A stretch of 64,000 nt of DNA from Lanius collurio (GCA_020086605.1 JACBWW010000020.1:16336776-16400775), one strand, 5' to 3'. Shown: positions 26,560 through 40,719, counted from the stretch's first letter. Notes: a model not told the origin generated them from the sequence alone. Program-made: numbers and translations.

Positions 26560-29500
26560 TGCAAGGCTGCAAGAGACAAACTATATGTTCAACAGACAAA
26601 AATTCATATTGCATGTACCAAATCCAAGATTTCAACTGGCAACTTATTTTTTCTTATCCTAATTGTAATCTTGAAAATACAGCACAATATCTGGAATTTT
26701 CTCCTCTAAGTGCAGCTGTATTTGGCGTTCAAAAGAGCACAATATCTGGCAACTTCTACAGCCTCTGAAAACTTGAATTCAACATTGCCCAGGCAAAAAG
26801 CATTTGCCTACTCTTAAAGTATAATTTGAAATAATACAGATACTAATTCACAAGTCATTTTTGCTTGCCATAATCCAAAGAAATCTGCTTAATTATCTAG
26901 GAAAATACAACCATTTATGTTCACTAAATTAAAAATTATTTTAAGAAGGAGGTTTCAAAAAAATGCATTTATTATTCTGAAATAGCTCTATTTGTTGATC
27001 AACTGATGTATTAGTTAATATTCTTTCACTGTCTATTCAAAAGAAAGGGGGAAATGCTTCACTTTTTTGACTCTTTCAAATTAATGTAATTTTACTTGTT
27101 AAATCTGTTCAAAATATTGTTATGAGAATTGATATTCTGAAGCATATACTACAAGCTCCAGAGAGCACTTGCAAAGTAGAACTTCCTTTTAGCTAGCACT
27201 CCTCCCTCCTTTTTTTTTTTTTTTACATGGAAATGCCTGCTGTAGGTGAATTCATGTTATCTGTAATATGCTTTCAGATAAACTACACAAATAATTACCT
27301 TATATATAAAGCAGAAGCACAAGGAATGTTCCACTCTATACAAATACTGTATCACTGCTAATTAAGCTAAAAGAGCAAAACTAGAAAACTATTTCCTAAG
27401 AAGATGGAGGAGTGACTTTCCTGGAAGAAGATGGGAAAAGTCAGGTTCCTTAAGCCTCCTTAGGATACAATGTCCCAACATACCATGTTTCCACCACTAC
27501 AAAACTATCATGCAGGCAACTAACCCTGGGTTCACTATACCCATTGCATGTGTCTAAACCCCAAAGATATTAGAGAAAAGAATGATAAATCAAAGAGAAG
27601 TGAAATAATCTGTAAGTCTTTTGATAAAGAAATCCAAGCCAGTAGGGAGCAAACTTTTAAAGACAGTTACAAAAGTTTAGCTTCCCTCCCATAATCCATA
27701 CTAATTTAGACACTTCTGTATATCAAATGTTAAAGATTTTAAGGTCAGAAAGAATAAAGACCCTACAAGTTCATAACCCTCTCTATTATGTTTCCTCAGC
27801 ACTAAGGATCTTAACTGTTAAAAGGTAAATACCACTGTAGAGTTAATGTAACACTAACCAAAAAAAGGTGACATAACCAAATAATACTCTTGAACCCAGT
27901 CACAGGTTTATCAAGACCTTTGAACTATTTGTATGGCTTTAAAATTTATTTTCTTTCAATGTCTTCTTCTACCTCTGCTTTGTCATGGCTCCAGTCATCT
28001 CACAAAAATCTTATCAACAGCATAAAGTAAAGGTCTGGAAACTCTAACTGAATTAATAATTTAAGATTTATTTTCCTGGCTTCCTGAAGTTCAGAGAGAG
28101 ATGAAAATAATAGGTCTACATTTATCTATTACAAATGAAATGAAAAAACCAAAATGCTATTGCATTAAGCAAAGAGCAGTTTGCATCCACTGTGTAAAGG
28201 AGAAATGTCAACATATGGCAGGCAGCAGGGATCAGGATGTAGACAGACGAGCATGTGCTGTGCAAACAGCTGCACCCACAGAAAAAGGTACCACCCGTTG
28301 GCCCCTCTCCAATATTCCCTGGCACCAGCCTCTGGTGGCCAGCACACCTCAGCAGGGTGGCTCAGGTGTGCACAGCACACCAGTGTACTTCTGTCTGTCC
28401 TCCAAGCTGCAGGAAAGAAATGGGACAGGGGATGCTTGCCTTGCCTCCTCCAGCCCGAGGGCTGGGCAGTGCCTGCATCCTTGCCCCAGGGGCAAACACA
28501 GTACTGTGCTCAATTTTACTTCAGACTAGCTTTTCAAAGCACCTAGGCAAGACTTTCAAAGTGTATAGTGCTAGTCTGAGCCAAGTTTAGCATTCCCACA
28601 ATGAAATAAAATTGCTTGTGTTAGTAGTAACAGCCTTAAATACTCTTGCTAGTTTTGACTTAAACATGAGACAACCACAGTTCAGTAATTTAGCAGTTTA
28701 ACAACTTGGGGGCACATGTTAAACTCTCTGCTTAAATTCTAACCATCCATACTTACAGGCAGCTTGACAAATACAAAATAATTGAGTTTATCACTAATCT
28801 TTTTAACTGGTATGGTTTATGTCACATTTGGGGAAGGCTAGTGTCATTCCTCAGTGTCATTTCTCAGCGGAAAAAGAGTATTTTCTAAGCTACAAGACTA
28901 CTCTTGAGCTCTTTTTTCTTTTAAAACTATATACTGTGGCAAAATATTTAGAACAACTGATTTAAAAAAAAAAAAAGGGGTTTCATTTCATTTATTCACT
29001 AAAAGGATGATGTTCCATCCTGTCATTACACTTGCTGCTTTCGTTTAATCATTTATTTTAAGCATTTGCTGATAAACTCTGCCTGTAACTTTGAAAACGC
29101 TGAGGTATTACAATTTTGCAAGCAGAGAACTGTTAATTAAATTAGTAAGAAGAAAGTAGGTAACATTCACAGCCAGAGAAACCATTCCATTAAATTTTAA
29201 AATCACAAGTCAGTTACTTTTAAATGTAATCCATGCATCCAGCAAAAATGATACTACCCCTCACCCAGAGATGCTATCTTGATCCATAGAGACATTTTTT
29301 AAATTTACATTTTAATTAATTTCTGCTCCCCTACTGGCATGTTCAAGTTCTAAAAAGTGTCTAGCTCCTAATTTTTGATTGTTCTGGATTTAAATTCTCT
29401 CAAACAGCCTCACCCAATGAAGCTTAGCTTCATTAAAGATTTATGCAACCCTACATATATTCTCCACGCTTTCGTTTGTAGCCAAGTCATTCCACAAAAT

Positions 29501-31586
29501 CAAATCATGCTAAAATAATAAAGGGCTTTCCTCCTCTCTTCCATTAAAGCCTTTTATCCAAACACAATCAGTGCCTTTCTAGTGCTCTTCCAGCCTTTGT
29601 ATCTTTCTTTTTAAATTTCACACACTAGAACTGAATGTTCAATACTTAAATTCTACATACAGAAATAAAGATGCTTCAATAGTTTAGCATTTCTTTTCAG
29701 TGGGACACTTAAGGATTCCCTTCTACCTCTTGAAGTTATACAGGCTCAGGTTGTTTCACTTTTCCACAGCTTTTGGCACCTCTTCTAATTTGCTGGTTTT
29801 CTATATAGTCCTTCTCACCCACCAGTATAAAATAAGGGATGCTGGATATATATACAAATTACATTTGATTCCACTGAAATACATTTTGTTTAAAGGAATT
29901 CAGTTTAGCAGATGAACCCAGACAAAACTGTTCAAAACCTTCACAGATGACTACTTAAATAATATTTGTAATTTCTTACCTTATCCTAAAGAATTTTATA
30001 CACAAAATACTGACTTCAGATTCTTATCAGTAAAAAATCTTGACTAAAGTAGACTTCATGCAATCACCATAAAACCTCACCAGGCAACAGAGCAGGGAAT
30101 CACTCTTCTGTGAAAAGCGCATTATTTCATTAGTTTCATGGAGTTTCTAATTTTTAATCCGGCAAGATATTTCAATTTTGCATGATTAACAGATTTAAAA
30201 ACATCTGTTTAATTAACAGTCAACAGCATAGCAAGGAGACACAACCTTGGACTGTTGACAGAGGATTTATTTAATCTGGTCTAGGGACAAGTTTTGCAGC
30301 ACAGGTGAACTCCAGGGCTATTATATTTACCTTGCTACCAGTATTCTGGGTTAGATTTAACTCCAAACTAGCTGCATCTGCAGGAAAAGCCTCTTCAGCT
30401 CATCTCAAGTACAGGCAATCTGTCCCTCTGGTCAAGCACGACTCTCCCTGTTTGTTCAGCAGATGAATGCAAATGGGGCTGGAGGAGCAGCACTCAGCCC
30501 ACAGATGGACAGTGGAGCTCTCAGCCCTTCCACCCACAGCATCACTGCCTCTACAGCTCTCCTCTCATTTTTTAGCCAGGTACCCTTCCTCACTTGTGTG
30601 CCCCTTTTGCTATGAAGTTTTTGTGCTTTCTTACAAACCCCTCCTGAATACATGACTTTTTTGGATGTCTACAAGCAAAGAGACAAGTTAGGCTGGTGTT
30701 GTAGGCTTGCCTGGTACACAGAGGCATAATATATAAAAAGAACAGGTATGAAGAAAGTTTCATTTTCCTCAGCCTTTTATCTACTAATGGTTGTAATTGA
30801 AGATGATTCCATAGTCCACTAAACAGTTTTAGCCCCATATTTATGTTCTTTTGGACTGCTTCTTAAGAAAACTTTTTCCTAAAGTTTCAAAACTTTATGC
30901 TCACATATGCACTTCTGCACATGAACACTTCAGCAACCGGTGGTTGCCAACAGAATTCTTCTGTGAGCTGGCCTTCTGCAAGACACAGTGTCTCACCTGC
31001 CCAGCAAATTTCCAAGTTTAAGAAAAAAGAAGCTGGTTTTGTTTGCTGTGGTTATGATTTTTATTTTTTTTTTCCCCCAGAAATTTCCAAATTAAAAGAA
31101 ATACATTTATTTTAAGACCATGAGGTCTGGACCACCAGTGGAATTTTGCATTTTTGCCTAATCTGCAATATACATGGACTACTGTATTATTCCAGGTGCC
31201 AGTATCATTACTTTGGAAAACAAAGCAAATGAATCTTTTCTTGAAAGTATATTGTCCAAGTATTTATTACTTCAAAGAAACATTGACAGGAAACACACTT
31301 CACAGTATTAATGAAGGAACATTTTTTATTGCTGCTATTTCCTTTTGTAACTTCACAGACCTTAGAGATATAAAGAGGTCTTGTTTCCAGTAACTACTAG
31401 GTAACAGTTTTAGCACAAGTCGATAAAACAAATCAGGTAACAACCCTGTTTGCAGAAGCCTATTTATTCCTGAAGTAATCTCTTTGAAAAATCAACAATA
31501 TCTGGGAGTGTTTTATTCAGTAACCATACATATGATAAATCAGGCTATTTCAGAAAAAAATAAGACTGTTTCAAGGGATACTATGG

Positions 31587-31603
31587 AAAAAAAAAAAAAA
31601 AAA
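31587..31603 (-). promoter_or_regulatory. FRYL: U17 tract directly after the exon 2 donor (possible TIA1-type element)
   Basis: Seventeen A on the plus strand, hence U17 in the FRYL pre-mRNA, starting 9 nt after the GTGAGT exon 2 donor begins. U-rich tracts just downstream of 5' splice sites are known binding sites for TIA1/TIAR, which help recruit U1 snRNP. Function here is inferred from position. Confidence 0.45.
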
Positions 31604-31612
31604 CCAACTCAC

Positions 31613-31812
31613 CAAAGGTTCAGCCATTACAAGTTCAATTTTCTTTTCAGCTTGAACAGCAAATTCAGCAAAGAGGCTTTTGATGACATACTCGCCAGGT
31701 TTCACATCTGGGTCAATAGTAATGTTAGACATGATGATGCCTCTCTTTTCCCAGGTGGAAACAACACTTGGAGAAACTCTACGTTTATTTACTCTGCTGG
31801 TTGGTGCGGAGG
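31613..31812 (-). CDS. FRYL: FRYL exon 2, carrying the canonical start MSNITIDPD
   Basis: This 200-nt exon encodes residues 26-92. The acceptor is TATAG before CCTCCGC and the donor is GTGAGT, ending in phase 0. The canonical FRYL start codon lies inside at 31732-31730 (A at -3) and is followed by MSNITIDPDVKPGEYVIKSL and the MAEPL motif shared by FRY and FRYL. The 80 nt before this ATG are also open and encode a basic, Ser-rich stretch (SRVNKRRVSPSVVSTWEKR) that becomes coding only when exon 1 is used. With a noncoding first exon the same 80 nt would be 5' UTR. On the sense strand a run of 17 T begins 9 nt after the exon. Confidence 0.95.
31730..31732 (-). promoter_or_regulatory. FRYL: Canonical FRYL translation start (short form)
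   Basis: The ATG is preceded by ATCATC, giving A at -3, and followed by codons for SNITIDPDVKPGEY, the start I recall for human FRYL. It would be used by transcripts whose first exon is noncoding. It equals Met53 of the long form. Confidence 0.8.
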
Positions 31813-34130
31813 CTATAGGAAAAAACAAGAAAAACAGTTTCAGTCACTTCGTATTTTACCATTCATCACACACACATTTTCACACAGTGAATTCTTTAAA
31901 ACAGAAGAAAACAACTAGCTGTAACATCAAACAAGAATTTTGTTTGTTTTAGTTAGTTTGGAATAACTCTTTAGTTGAACAAGGGTTTAAAATGTAAACC
32001 ACTTCTGCTACTGGTAAAATGCTCTACAAAGACCATGATTAACATACAGCACCTTCAGTTCAAGTATAACTAAAAATCAGAAGGTTGAATGAAAAGGGTT
32101 ATACCCCTATATTATGAGAGGCATCTGCTTGATTTCATTTTATAGATTACCCATGAAGTTCACATTTCTATTTGGTATCCAAATACCTTCAAGACAAATA
32201 CTTCCTTGGCACATTTTGTCAGTGAGCTGATTTTCCTAACAATAACACAAACCCTTTTTAGACATGTCATGCTAACTCATCTTCTAATCACACATGTTAA
32301 AGACTTGTTCCTTGTAAAAAATTTTAATTAATCAATACAAATAGCAGTGTATATATCAGTCTAATTTTCTAAAAATTAGTGCTTTTGCTTTTATATCGAA
32401 ATTGTCATATACAACCTTCACATATAGTTATCCACCTTTAATTTTATTTTTCTCCCTAGGCACTCCAAAATATTTATTTCTTGTGAAAGCTGCCAGCAAT
32501 GTGAACTGCATTACTGAAAATCATGCTTCAGAATTCACACACAGGTTTAATACACAAAACAATTAGGGTCAATAATTACAATTCTTGTCTTGCACATAAT
32601 ATGTCAAAATATAACTGTTGACACCTCTTAATGATGACCCAGTACCAAGGGAGGTCTGATATTTCCCTAACCTATTCCATGACTGAAGATGTTATTTTTG
32701 AATTTATATCAGGAATTGATATTAACAATTCTTAACTATTGATATTAAGATTTTATTTTTCTAAAACAGTTATGCAGGGAACCTAGCTCCCATCTGTTTT
32801 ATTCTATTACATTTCATGATTCGTTCAGGTAAGCTTTTAAAAGAATTTTTGCAGGTAAAGTGTGAGGAGACGCATTTGGTTTATTTTGCTGAACTTGAAA
32901 ATTTTTTATGTGTTCTCAGTTTTCACATGTGCAAACCCTATTAGCTAAATATTATCCACAACTTTTACTCAAACTTTTTTTCCAACTCATTTATGAAAAT
33001 ACATGAGACCAAACATGGAGACCAAACTTTTGGTACTTCACATCTTCTCAAGTTTAAGTCTTGGCCATTCATTACATCTTCTGTCAATTCAGAAAATTAC
33101 ATATTACATAACAGACACTTCCGCAACTTCTAACTGAAATGCGTCATTTATCAAATGCATTAGTGAAGTGAGCAATTCTGCAGGGGTGAAAACTGAATGT
33201 TCTAATCAAAGGTTACCTTGCATAAGGCTGTGAATACTACAAATGACCAGTTTTTATTCTCTGTGCTATTGCACAAACAGTCCAATGTTTAGCTGGAGTA
33301 ATGCATATTTTTCCCTGTACATAAACTGCAGTATCCTTTCTTCCAGGCTAGAAAGACTTGCATGAGGTGACAAAAGTGAGTTTCCGGAAACCAGGGGTAA
33401 CATCAGAACATGCACACAACTGCACATGTCACAAAATATTTCTAAACATCCTCTGACACTTCAATCCAGCACTTTGACCTCAGTAACCGAGGCCCTAAAA
33501 GACAGAGAAGAGTATGTCCCACACAGCAGACAATGGGACATCACAAGTCACTGCCATGATCTAGACCCCTATGGTAGAAGTTCACTGGATAGCATTAAGA
33601 TACACAAAAGCATTAAGAAACAGAATTAAGTGGACGCTGCAAAAGGAAGATGACAACCCAAAACTCTTTCTCATCCCACATCTGATGACTGCCTCGTCCT
33701 TCAGTACAGAAACATAAACATTTCAGGGACTTCAAAAATATTTCATGTCTTTACAATGCCTATGTCCTCCAGCATCTGTAGTCTTGCCGTCCTAAAGCCC
33801 CAGTGCTTCCAAAGGAAGCCCAGAAAATGAGAGAGATTAATTATGTGCCAAGAACAAGAGCACAGAGGTTTGAGAAGAGGTGAAGAGAAGGAATAAATAC
33901 ATCCTTCCTAGCCGGAGCAGGTAACAAACAGAAATACCAAGCATGGGATAGGCAAAACAGAAAAATGCTGCAACATACGGATTTTTCTTCTCCATCAGAT
34001 AAACAAAACAGAAATTTGAGTAGCTATGGACCCATAACAGTTATCACACATTCTTAATATATGTGCTTGCTTCTATCCTAAATATGAGAGTTTCTAAGAA
34101 AGCTAAAGCTTTGTTGTAGTCAACAGACAT

Positions 34131-34163
34131 GTTGGACTGTCTTATTTTAAAAGACAGTCCAAC
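34131..34163. repeat. Perfect inverted repeat, 13-bp arms, 7-nt loop
   Basis: GTTGGACTGTCTT (34131-34143) pairs with AAGACAGTCCAAC (34151-34163) around loop ATTTTAA. Confidence 0.95.
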
Positions 34164-34176
34164 TAGCTGAAGCTAG
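34163..34176. repeat. Small adjacent inverted repeat, 6-bp arms
   Basis: CTAGCT, GA, AGCTAG follows directly on the 34131-34163 hairpin and shares its last base. Confidence 0.85.
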
Positions 34177-35026
34177 CAGGCTGGAAAGAAATGGGAGTGT
34201 TTACATGTCCTTTTGAATATCATTACTTGTGACTCAGCAGAAGAAATTTAGCAAAGCAGCAGTTTCAGCTCATTCTAGACTTACCTACTGGATATGCCAC
34301 AACTGTCACATTATCTGGACTAAACAAACATGCCAGAACTCTCGTCCAGTTCCTACTCCTGAAGAATGAGGAGCTGGTACTCAAATAGCTCTTTTCGCTC
34401 TATGGGGAAACTAAGAAAGAACATTGAGCTCCTAAACCCAAAACTATATTTAGATGTGCTTTATGTAGACAATTCTTAATAGTGTGTTTACATAATACAT
34501 TTCTGACGTCAGATTTTAAAACATCACATTCAAAAAGCTCCTGTCACTTAAGAATCAGGAAAACATTGAGAACTTATAATCTTTTAAGTGCTATCTTTAC
34601 TTAGTGATAACAATTTAATCCTCAGTAAGGATTAAATATACCTTAGTATATTAACTTTCAAAGCTATAAAACAACTTCCCTCACTAAGGATAAAACCCCA
34701 AGGTTGTCTAAACTGATCTAAACACATGTAAATTCTCTCCTCAGGCTCACGCAAAAACATAGGAAACTGGGCAAAAATCTAATGCTGGCAAGAAAAAAAG
34801 AAGTAACTGGACTATAACCACACTGAACCAGAAATTTCAGTACAAGGCAGAGGTCATGACCATGCAGCCAAGGAAACGTGGTGCCAGGACAGCCTTATAT
34901 CCACCAGCAATACCACAGACCCTAGTCCTTGGCTATAGTTTCACGGAGCCCACTTGGGATGGCATAAACTGCAGTGCTGTCAAGGGATGCAATCCCTTCC
35001 AGCCAGCTCTCTCCTTTCCTGGGCAA

Positions 35027-35054
35027 GCAAACACAAGTGTGCAAACACAAGTGT
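35027..35054. repeat. Tandem 14-mer, two perfect copies
   Basis: GCAAACACAAGTGT occurs twice head to tail, followed by a partial GCAGCTGTGCAAA echo. Confidence 0.95.
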
Positions 35055-38000
35055 GCAGCTGTGCAAAGGAGTGAACTGGAAAAGCAGCACGAGGATTAGT
35101 TTTTTTTCCCAGGTTAATTTAGACACATCATTTGTCCAAAGCACACATCACACACAGGTGTGTGCCAGCACACAGAGCAGTGCAGGGACAGGGCTTGCCT
35201 TTTTACTCTTTCAGCAGCAAAGCAGAGTTAAGGCTGTCCTACAGCCATAGATGTTACTAATCTCTGTGTTCACATGCACAAACTCTTCAGGTGGCAATGA
35301 AACTACCCCCCAAAAAATAAGCGAAAAACTGTCAATTATAAACTGAAGCAATTATAAACACTGCCATGACAGAATTACAAATATCTTCATTTTGCTAAAA
35401 TGCCAGAGTATGTAAAAGGCAGAAAAAAATACAAGGATTTACTTTCAACCATGAACTTGCTAAGGACTCTAATTTATGACACTACTAATGGTTGACATTA
35501 GAGTCAAGACGCTTGGCCTTGCATATAACAATGTTTATGATTTTATGCACTTTGTAAAACCATTAAGTTAGTTTAATACACACAGAAAACAAACATGTAA
35601 GAGGGAAAATGGAGAGGGAGCTCGACTGTGTTTAATAACAAAATATGTAACAGTCCTTTGGAGAAAACTCAAAATCTATTCTCGGATTTCTTAACTTGGT
35701 CAAACAACATTATTATCTCGTATAATTATGTTCAGTGGGATTCATTTACTCATGAATTTGCGATCAATAACATTGTAGGATGGATCTATATGCATTTTAA
35801 ATGTACTTAATGGAAAAAAATCTCATTATAGGACAGGATTAAATAACTTCTTTCTGCTATTCTTCGCCATCAAAGTATAAGCCATTCTTTACTCTTAGCT
35901 GCCAGAGAAAATCTAAGTCTCAAACATCCTTTGGAAGCTTCAAAACATGGAGCATCCTACAGAACTTCAGATGAGATACGGAATCAGAAACCATGCAACT
36001 TGCAACAGTTCAAAACCAAAAATCTACTTTCATAAATTGCTTGAAAACAGTGAACATTATTCACTTGAAACAATATCCTCTTTGTTTGCTCTGATGTGAG
36101 CTACTGCTATGTGGGAAATCTGGGAGCAATGCAGTAAGGAAATCTTTGTTAAACAGTATTGTTTGGTTGCTAGGGCCACACCAAATTGTTTGGATAGTTG
36201 CAAGGAACAGTGAAACAATACAAAGGATAATTAGACAGACAACACACTCCTAGTTCAAAAGGCAACACACCCTGATATATGATAAATGAGTAACAAAGTT
36301 GTTTCATGTTAAACATAAGTGTCTGGAACTAGGAAAAGTTATTTAATATCCAAGTTGATAGTAAAGAATGCTAGTATTTTATCATCCTGTTTCTCTCTGC
36401 ATAGCTCAAATGCATCAAGCATTTGAGGATATAAAGTAACATCCTATTTACTAATGAGACTCCTCAGGGTTCAAACATACAAAGCAGGTACCGAAAGGTA
36501 ACAAACACACCCCGCCCTGCAACAGTTGAGTCCATTTTATGTCATGGCTAATATAAAATAATGATATTTAGCTTTTGGACTTTTTCAGGGCACTGCTTTA
36601 CACTTAGCCAAGTGTTGGCACTTTGTAGGTGCTTTTTTTCCCTAAGTTTCTCATGGTTTTTGCTTTAACTGAAATTTGGGGTTAGTTAATGCTATGTCTC
36701 AGGAAGTTGCAATGGTTGGACTGAAGCAAAACTTCCATCAGGTATCTCCCCTCTTTCCAGATACCTGAAAACATATCTAGAAGTACTTCACAGGTTTTTA
36801 AAACAAAGTACCCAACTATAAAATAAGCAGGCTCAACACAATCTTGAGGAGCTTCTACAGTTTTCATCAAGCAGATTATATTCTTGGTTGCTATTTTTAA
36901 TTAACTGTTGAAGTAGTACATGGCTCACATTTAGCAATTAAGCTTTTTACTGTTATTTTTGCAGTACACGTACATTCACAGGTACTTTGTATTTCCTGTG
37001 ACACTTGTTGCAGAATAGGGTTTGCATGTCCAACTGACAATACAAAAATTTCCAAAGACTAAAAATATTACATGTGGTTGCTTAAAGGTATTTTAATTAA
37101 GCTCCTTGCCTTCTATTCTGATACCATCTAGAACATTTTATCCTGCCTCACAGAAGTGATATTAATATACATGGAAACATGTTTGTAGTCATTGTTAAAG
37201 TGTTTCATAACAACAAATCTTTAGTTATTTTACCAAAAGAGTAATTTTTTCCTAAAAAGAACATCAATGCTCAAAAAGAGACGGCAATCTATCCAAAATC
37301 ATCCCAACAAATTATGAATAGAGCCCAAATGTTAAAACTAGGTTTCCCATGTCCCTGATCAGCATCCTCGGTTTTCTAGAGCAACTTCTTCAATAAATTT
37401 ATTGTTATTTCACAATTCTAAAATTCCTGTTGATCATCAGGTTTCTACTGCTTCCAAAGTCTGCTTAAACCTACCAGCGGAAAAAAAAAAAAGTCTTACG
37501 ACTTCAATGAAGAGGACAGTGGACACCTTTATGAACACAACGAAATTCAACATACACTGCTCTAATAACAGGTGCACATTCCAGACCTTAGCCTCCAACC
37601 TGTAGACAAATAAAATGAAAGAGCCATTCTTCACTTAAGTGTCTTGGATTTGCCTTCACAGCAGCAATGAAAGGATGCAGCTGACCTGGGCTGCTGCAGC
37701 ATGTGATGGCACAGAGGACCACCAGATCTACCTCACTGGTTTTTGTTCAAACTATGTAGAGCACTACTGACACTGTATGAAGCCTGTCTGAAAGCTGCAT
37801 TTATCCCTGCCTTACTTGCTCCAACTGCACTGAATCCCTGCTGATGTCATGCACCCAGTACTGTGGCACACGTGGCTCTGGCTAGTTTCTTGGTTCACCA
37901 GCATCACTCAAGTGCTGGAGCCACCAAAATTAGTGGATACTTCTGCATTATGCTGCATTCATCCAGATTTTCTCATTTATTTCATTAACATTTATTTACC

Positions 38001-40719
38001 ATCAAGATGCTACTAATCTCAAACTGTGCTAATAGATACAATAAAAGAGAAAAAATTTGCAAACTCATAAAACACATACTCATTTTAAGCACATCTGGTT
38101 ATATACAAATGCTATTCTGATTTCTCAGTTATGTAAATTATTCTCAATAACATCTTTAGATGGACCAAGAAATTGAGTTTGAATTGAGGGCCAGATGCCC
38201 TTTTTTGAGGCATTCTTATGAGGCCCTTAAAAACCCCCATATGAATATTAATCTTGATACCGGTCTGAAACACTGCAAGCAATGGGAGAGGCACAGCAGC
38301 CTCCTGACACCAGAGCAATGGCACTTTACAAAATAACCTAAATAATGTGAATAAAATCCACAGTCATTGACACTGAAATTAAGTAGTTATTAAGGGCCAC
38401 TGACCACACATTTTCATAGAGCGTGATATCTAGATATTCCTTTGCTTTATGTAATACACATGTACTGATTAGTAACACCACAAATACAAACACAGCAGTA
38501 GAAACTGAAATCAATCCAAATACATTAGAATATACATGATCAAGAAAACAAACCTGCTCTTTCTCCCCTATTTCTCATACCTTAGTCTGGATACATAGTT
38601 CCTGATGAACAAACATGCTATTATTTTCAGTACAGACTACACAACTAATCCAGCAACACCAGCTATGGAATTCTCTCTTCTTTTTCTGTGTTGACAGTAT
38701 ACAGCAAATTTTCTTTGGAAGATATTTAACAAAGGTTTTGGCTTCACACATGTGTCCAATTACACAACAGGCAAAGAAGAACTATTATCTCAACAGGTCA
38801 CATGGACTAAGCCCACACTGCAAATTCTCACCTCACCTCTCTCAATTTTTTACTGATTTTAAGTGACTTTTATGGAAATAATTAAATAACCAGCAATAGT
38901 AGCTGGTACTTCTGTCTTGCATTCAGGATATGTCACATGATGATAAGATTAATGGATAACCTACCTGTGAAGTAGAAATAGGCTTACAAGTGGCTTAGTT
39001 CAGTGGTATGATTCAGTGTAATGTTTGTAAAGCCAAGTCAAACCTTTCAGTGAGAGGAAGTTTTATGTGTACTGGTAGCTTCCCCTCCATGTCTAAATCG
39101 TAACTTACATGTTACTTCTGCAGTAGAAACACTTCCCTATTAACAATTTATCTAGTTTCAGATATATTTATATTTCAGCCAAACTTTGGGACAAGAAACA
39201 TAAATGAATGCTGCATGAATAAACAGAAGATAAATTTATTTCAACAAGTAGTTTCTTAACCATATGGCTGTGACATGAAGGATGATGGCCTGGAAGAATA
39301 CAGAGGTCTTTTTGACTTTATTGTGGGAACTGGTACTATGACAGCTGAGCTCTCATTTTGACCAAAAAAAACCCCACAGAACAAAATCTTCACAGAAATC
39401 TTTTAAGTTTTATCATAAAGATTTTTTTTTGATTTTTTTTTTTTTAACCTCCAGCAAATATGAACATCCCTTCTTTAAGGAAAGCTGACTCAACTAAGAG
39501 AGCAGCTGTCAATTTGTCTAGTTACAGGTACTCACATGAAGCTTGTTTTCTGCTCTCAAAGCCTCTGAAAACACAGGCAAGAATGGTAATAGAAACATTA
39601 CTTCTTGCCAACACAAAGACACAGCAAATTCTGAGGCATAAAACCTTGTGCGGCAACATCTGGTTTTCCAGGTATCTGGGCCAGACTACAATCCCTTAGA
39701 AGTCTTGCTGCTACAGATGATCCTCAAATTTAGAGCTTTCCCTTATAGCCAAGTTATTTAGTCCTTCCAGAGATTCAGTAGTCTTTTTCTCTACTGCTGG
39801 TAATATCTCTGGCATTTTCATTCTTAAAATAGGATTTTTAGATTTTCATTTGGCACAGATTTCCTAGAAATGTAACTAGTCCTCCACAAGAGAAAACCCA
39901 AAAGATAAGTAATGCTGCATCAGACTTAAAAGCGATGTTTTTATTATTTAAAAAACCCAACCCAAACAAACAAATCCCAAGTATTTCAGTTTAGAAGAAA
40001 ATTTCTCCTCCATCTTTTCCACACCTATAACCATCATCTGGGATGTATGAAGTGAATTCCCTGTGTGTCAAACACAAAAAAGTCCTTGAGAGGTCTTTTT
40101 CCCTTCTAAACTCCCCATCACCATCATCCTCCGGAGACTTTTCGCTATATTCTCTGCCACATTGCTCCTTTTCCCCTTTTTTCTACTAATTTTCATCAGA
40201 TGCTCTTTGAGGAAGCATGATGAAGAAAGCAGGATATCCTTCTTCTCTAGCTGCTTTAATGGCTGGGCAAACTCTAACCAGCAAATACTCCAATTCCTGT
40301 ATGGGGCTTCATCTCTTACAGACCCTTCCCAACTCTGAATAGTCTGAAATAAAACAGGCATAGGATTTCTTTCCTGAAACTCTAAACCAGACAGAAAGAC
40401 AAAATGTATTATAGATAAAATCAGAGAAATTATTTTTAAATACTTACTTTGCCTAAACTCAGACACATGAAAAGAGAGAAACTGGGCTACAAATTTCTTC
40501 AAGTAAATCCTACTGGCTTTGCCATTATGGACTGTGGTGGTCACTCCTCTTATCTTTATACATAGGTGAGAAGTACCAAATCCACAAAACATTCCTTCTA
40601 AACCTCTATCCCCACACGGTACTAAGTGCACCTGCTTCTCTACAGACCTGTGACTGAACAGGACAAACAACAGCCATATACATAAGGTACAATCACCTAA
40701 ATCAGACGGATGAGTACTT

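Larger units (their letters stand above)
25203..31612 (-). other. FRYL: FRYL intron 2 (6.4 kb)
   Basis: Contains a polypurine tract (25941-26053), a chain of inverted repeats (26503-26559), a T15-16 run near 27211, and a GC-rich patch (about 28205-28500) with three overlapping open frames that look compositional. A run of 17 A on the plus strand (31587-31603) lies next to the exon 2 donor. Confidence 0.85.

Noticed and set aside
28101..28590. Three overlapping plus-strand open frames of 111 to 142 residues
   Set aside because: They share one GC-rich patch with few stop codons; no frame shows protein-like features or splice context.
31484..31952. Plus-strand open frames of 144 and 90 residues
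   Set aside because: They are the antisense of FRYL exon 2.
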